The notes beneath the pieces are model-generated. The model was not told the DNA's origin. It ran no database searches and saw only the letters and a list, made by a program, of their open reading frames with translations. DNA of 64,000 nt, taken from Paraflavisolibacter caeni (GTDB taxonomy: Bacteria; Bacteroidota; Bacteroidia; Chitinophagales; Chitinophagaceae). The stretch spans positions 496,001-560,000 of the forward strand of contig NZ_JAOTIF010000001.1 of assembly GCF_025628885.1 (NCBI RefSeq), read 5' to 3'. This document shows, one piece after another, positions 62,660 to 64,000 of this stretch. Made by a program: the position numbers and the translations under genes. Position 1 is the stretch's first letter, and each line of letters begins with the position of its first letter.

Positions 62660-63143
62660 ATGTTGTTTACCTCCATTTTTGGAGATTTTAACCATCTTTT
62701 TTGGATTTCGCCGATCATTTTTCCGCTTTCGTCGATGTTAAAACGTTTTTTGAACGATTAATAGGTGGGTGTTGGAGGTGTTTGGATAGATTTGTTATAT
62801 CATCCTTTGAAAGACAATACTATCCAAATAATCTTTAGAAAAACATTTGCATCCAATATCCTGAAAAAGCTAAGCCACTATCCTATACCACTTGAATATT
62901 TAGGGTACAGCACTAACTGTCTTATAAAAGCGAGTTTTTACAACTCGCTTTTATCATTTATTGCTCTCTTCTTCAGTTATACTAATATTTCAATATTCTA
63001 GTATCAGAAGCAAATAGAGGATCAAGTTAAATGAAGAACAATACCGGCATTTACTTGCAGCCTACAGTAGGGCACAACCGTATTCCCCTTCGTTGCAAAA
63101 CCTCTAAAAAGAATCACTTCATGAAACTGTAAGCATTCATGAA
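62660..63143. other. Spacer between scpA and dxs
   Basis: A 484-bp stretch between converging genes. It contains the strong terminator at 62924-62954 and two small doubtful plus-strand frames (62765-63001, low quality; 63031-63132, 33 codons). No RNA gene recognised. Confidence 0.5.
62924..62954. terminator. Bidirectional intrinsic terminator
   Basis: Perfect 13-bp arms ATAAAAGCGAGTT / AACTCGCTTTTAT with a 5-base loop. A/T-rich flanks on both sides serve the converging scpA and dxs transcripts. Confidence 0.85.
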
Positions 63144-64000
63144 TCATCCCACTATTGTCATTCCTACCCGCTCTTTCATCATCTCTCTCACTGCATCCGC
63201 AATTCCCTGCGCATCATAACCACACTCACGGTGCAGTTCTTTCAACGTACCATGTTCTACAATACGATCCGGAATTCCTAAAATACGTACATCATTTTTA
63301 TAGCCATGTTGTTGCATGAATTCCAACACCGCACTGCCAAAGCCGCCAACTACAGAGCCATCTTCTACTGTAATAATCTTATCGTATTTGGCCAGCGCTT
63401 CATGTAGCAATTCTTCATCCAGTGGCTTTGCAAAACGCATATCATAATGGGCAGGTGTGATGTTATCAGTCCTGAGGTCCCGGATAGCGGCTGCTGCAAA
63501 ATTCCCAGGGTGGCCAAACGAAAGAATGGCTATATCTTTTCCATCCCTTAATTTTCTTCCTTTACCAATGGTGACAGTTTCGAATGGCTTCCTCCAGTCT
63601 GAAAGCACACCCTCGCCTCTTGGGTAACGAATCACAATGGGAAGTTCTGTACTGTCCAATTGAGCGGTGTACATCAGGTTGCGCAGTTCTGCCTCATTCA
63701 TCGGTGCCGAAATGATCATATTCGGAATGCAGCGGAAATATGGTATATCATAAGCGCCATGATGGGTGGGGCCATCTTCTCCAACCAATCCTGCTCTATC
63801 CAGGCAGAAAACGACCGGTAACTTCTGAATGGCCACATCATGCACAGCCTGGTCAAACGCCCGTTGCATAAAAGACGAGTAAATATTGCAGAATACCTTC
63901 ATGCCTTGGGTCGCCATACCGGCACTAAGCGTCACCGCATGTTGCTCACAAATACCTACATCGAAAGCACGATCAGGCATCTTTTCCATCATGAATTTCA
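63144..64000 (-). CDS. dxs: 1-deoxy-D-xylulose-5-phosphate synthase, C-terminal part (cut by window edge)
   Basis: The visible 285 residues are the pyrimidine-binding and C-terminal domains of DXS, the thiamine-dependent first enzyme of the MEP isoprenoid pathway. Motifs: [20 protein letters not shown] with the catalytic Glu, [47 protein letters not shown], and [17 protein letters not shown]. The frame runs off the right edge (codons before the internal ATG at 63992 read KF), so about half of the ~640-residue enzyme is missing. Confidence 0.97.
   Translation of the reverse strand, partial: KFMMEKMPDRAFDVGICEQHAVTLSAGMATQGMKVFCNIYSSFMQRAFDQAVHDVAIQKLPVVFCLDRAGLVGEDGPTHHGAYDIPYFRCIPNMIISAPMNEAELRNLMYTAQLDSTELPIVIRYPRGEGVLSDWRKPFETVTIGKGRKLRDGKDIAILSFGHPGNFAAAAIRDLRTDNITPAHYDMRFAKPLDEELLHEALAKYDKIITVEDGSVVGGFGSAVLEFMQQHGYKNDVRILGIPDRIVEHGTLKELHRECGYDAQGIADAVREMMKERVGMTIVG

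Noticed and set aside
62765-63001. 78-codon plus-strand frame between scpA and dxs
   Set aside because: It runs through the perfect terminator palindrome at 62924-62954 and has no domain.

Overview
The window reads as chromosomal DNA from a Bacteroidota bacterium, most likely a member of the Chitinophagaceae or a close relative (an inference). Support comes from two SusC/SusD outer-membrane uptake pairs, many lipoproteins whose lipobox is followed by polar residues, the type IX secretion regulator PorX, a LytS/LytTR two-component pair, promoter-like TAnnTTTG motifs instead of sigma70 boxes, and short direct repeats in the spacers. Core genes (gyrB, lpxD, rbfA, frr, scpA, dxs) show a chromosomal location. 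No rRNA, tRNA, CRISPR array, intact insertion sequence or prophage was seen.

Region 1 (1-10.4 kb) is a plus-strand operon: SusC-like transporter (cut by the left edge), SusD-like lipoprotein, a leucine-rich-repeat lipoprotein, an RCC1-propeller lipoprotein, an outer-membrane barrel and two tandem S41-family peptidase lipoproteins. It ends at a 23-bp perfect palindrome shared with a converging LytTR regulator / histidine kinase pair (10.5-12.7 kb). The absence of glycosidases and presence of S41 proteins suggest peptide or protein use. Next come a sodium:solute symporter and a DapA/NanA-type aldolase-family gene (13.5-16.1 kb).

Region 2 (16-24 kb) is accessory-looking: repeat-rich spacers with two adjoining 11-bp minisatellites ahead of a type II glutamine synthetase, a glycine-zipper lipoprotein, an 88-bp nested inverted repeat, a TcmP-like gene without a visible partner, an orphan fragment of a SusC plug domain, an SGNH hydrolase and a SIMPL protein.

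Region 3 (24-39 kb) holds a PfkB sugar kinase, a GMC oxidoreductase with a gluconate-dehydrogenase-subunit-3-like partner, and, divergently, the most striking locus: SusC, SusD, a 1192-residue FG-GAP/ASPIC-UnbV lipoprotein, a haem-c/FG-GAP lipoprotein and a vanadium-haloperoxidase/PAP2-type lipoprotein, with no glycosidase. This looks like a cell-surface uptake system with redox or halogenation/phosphatase chemistry.

Region 4 (39-64 kb) is mainly housekeeping: a GmhB-like phosphatase, galactose genes (galM, galK, an aldo/keto reductase), gyrB, lpxD, an HD phosphohydrolase, porX with a small conserved gene and a metallo-hydrolase, an acyl-CoA dehydrogenase, an MsbA-like exporter, rbfA, a LolC/E-like permease, a WecA-like transferase, frr, a DMT exporter, a PPK2 kinase, mscL, scpA and the 3' part of dxs (cut by the right edge).
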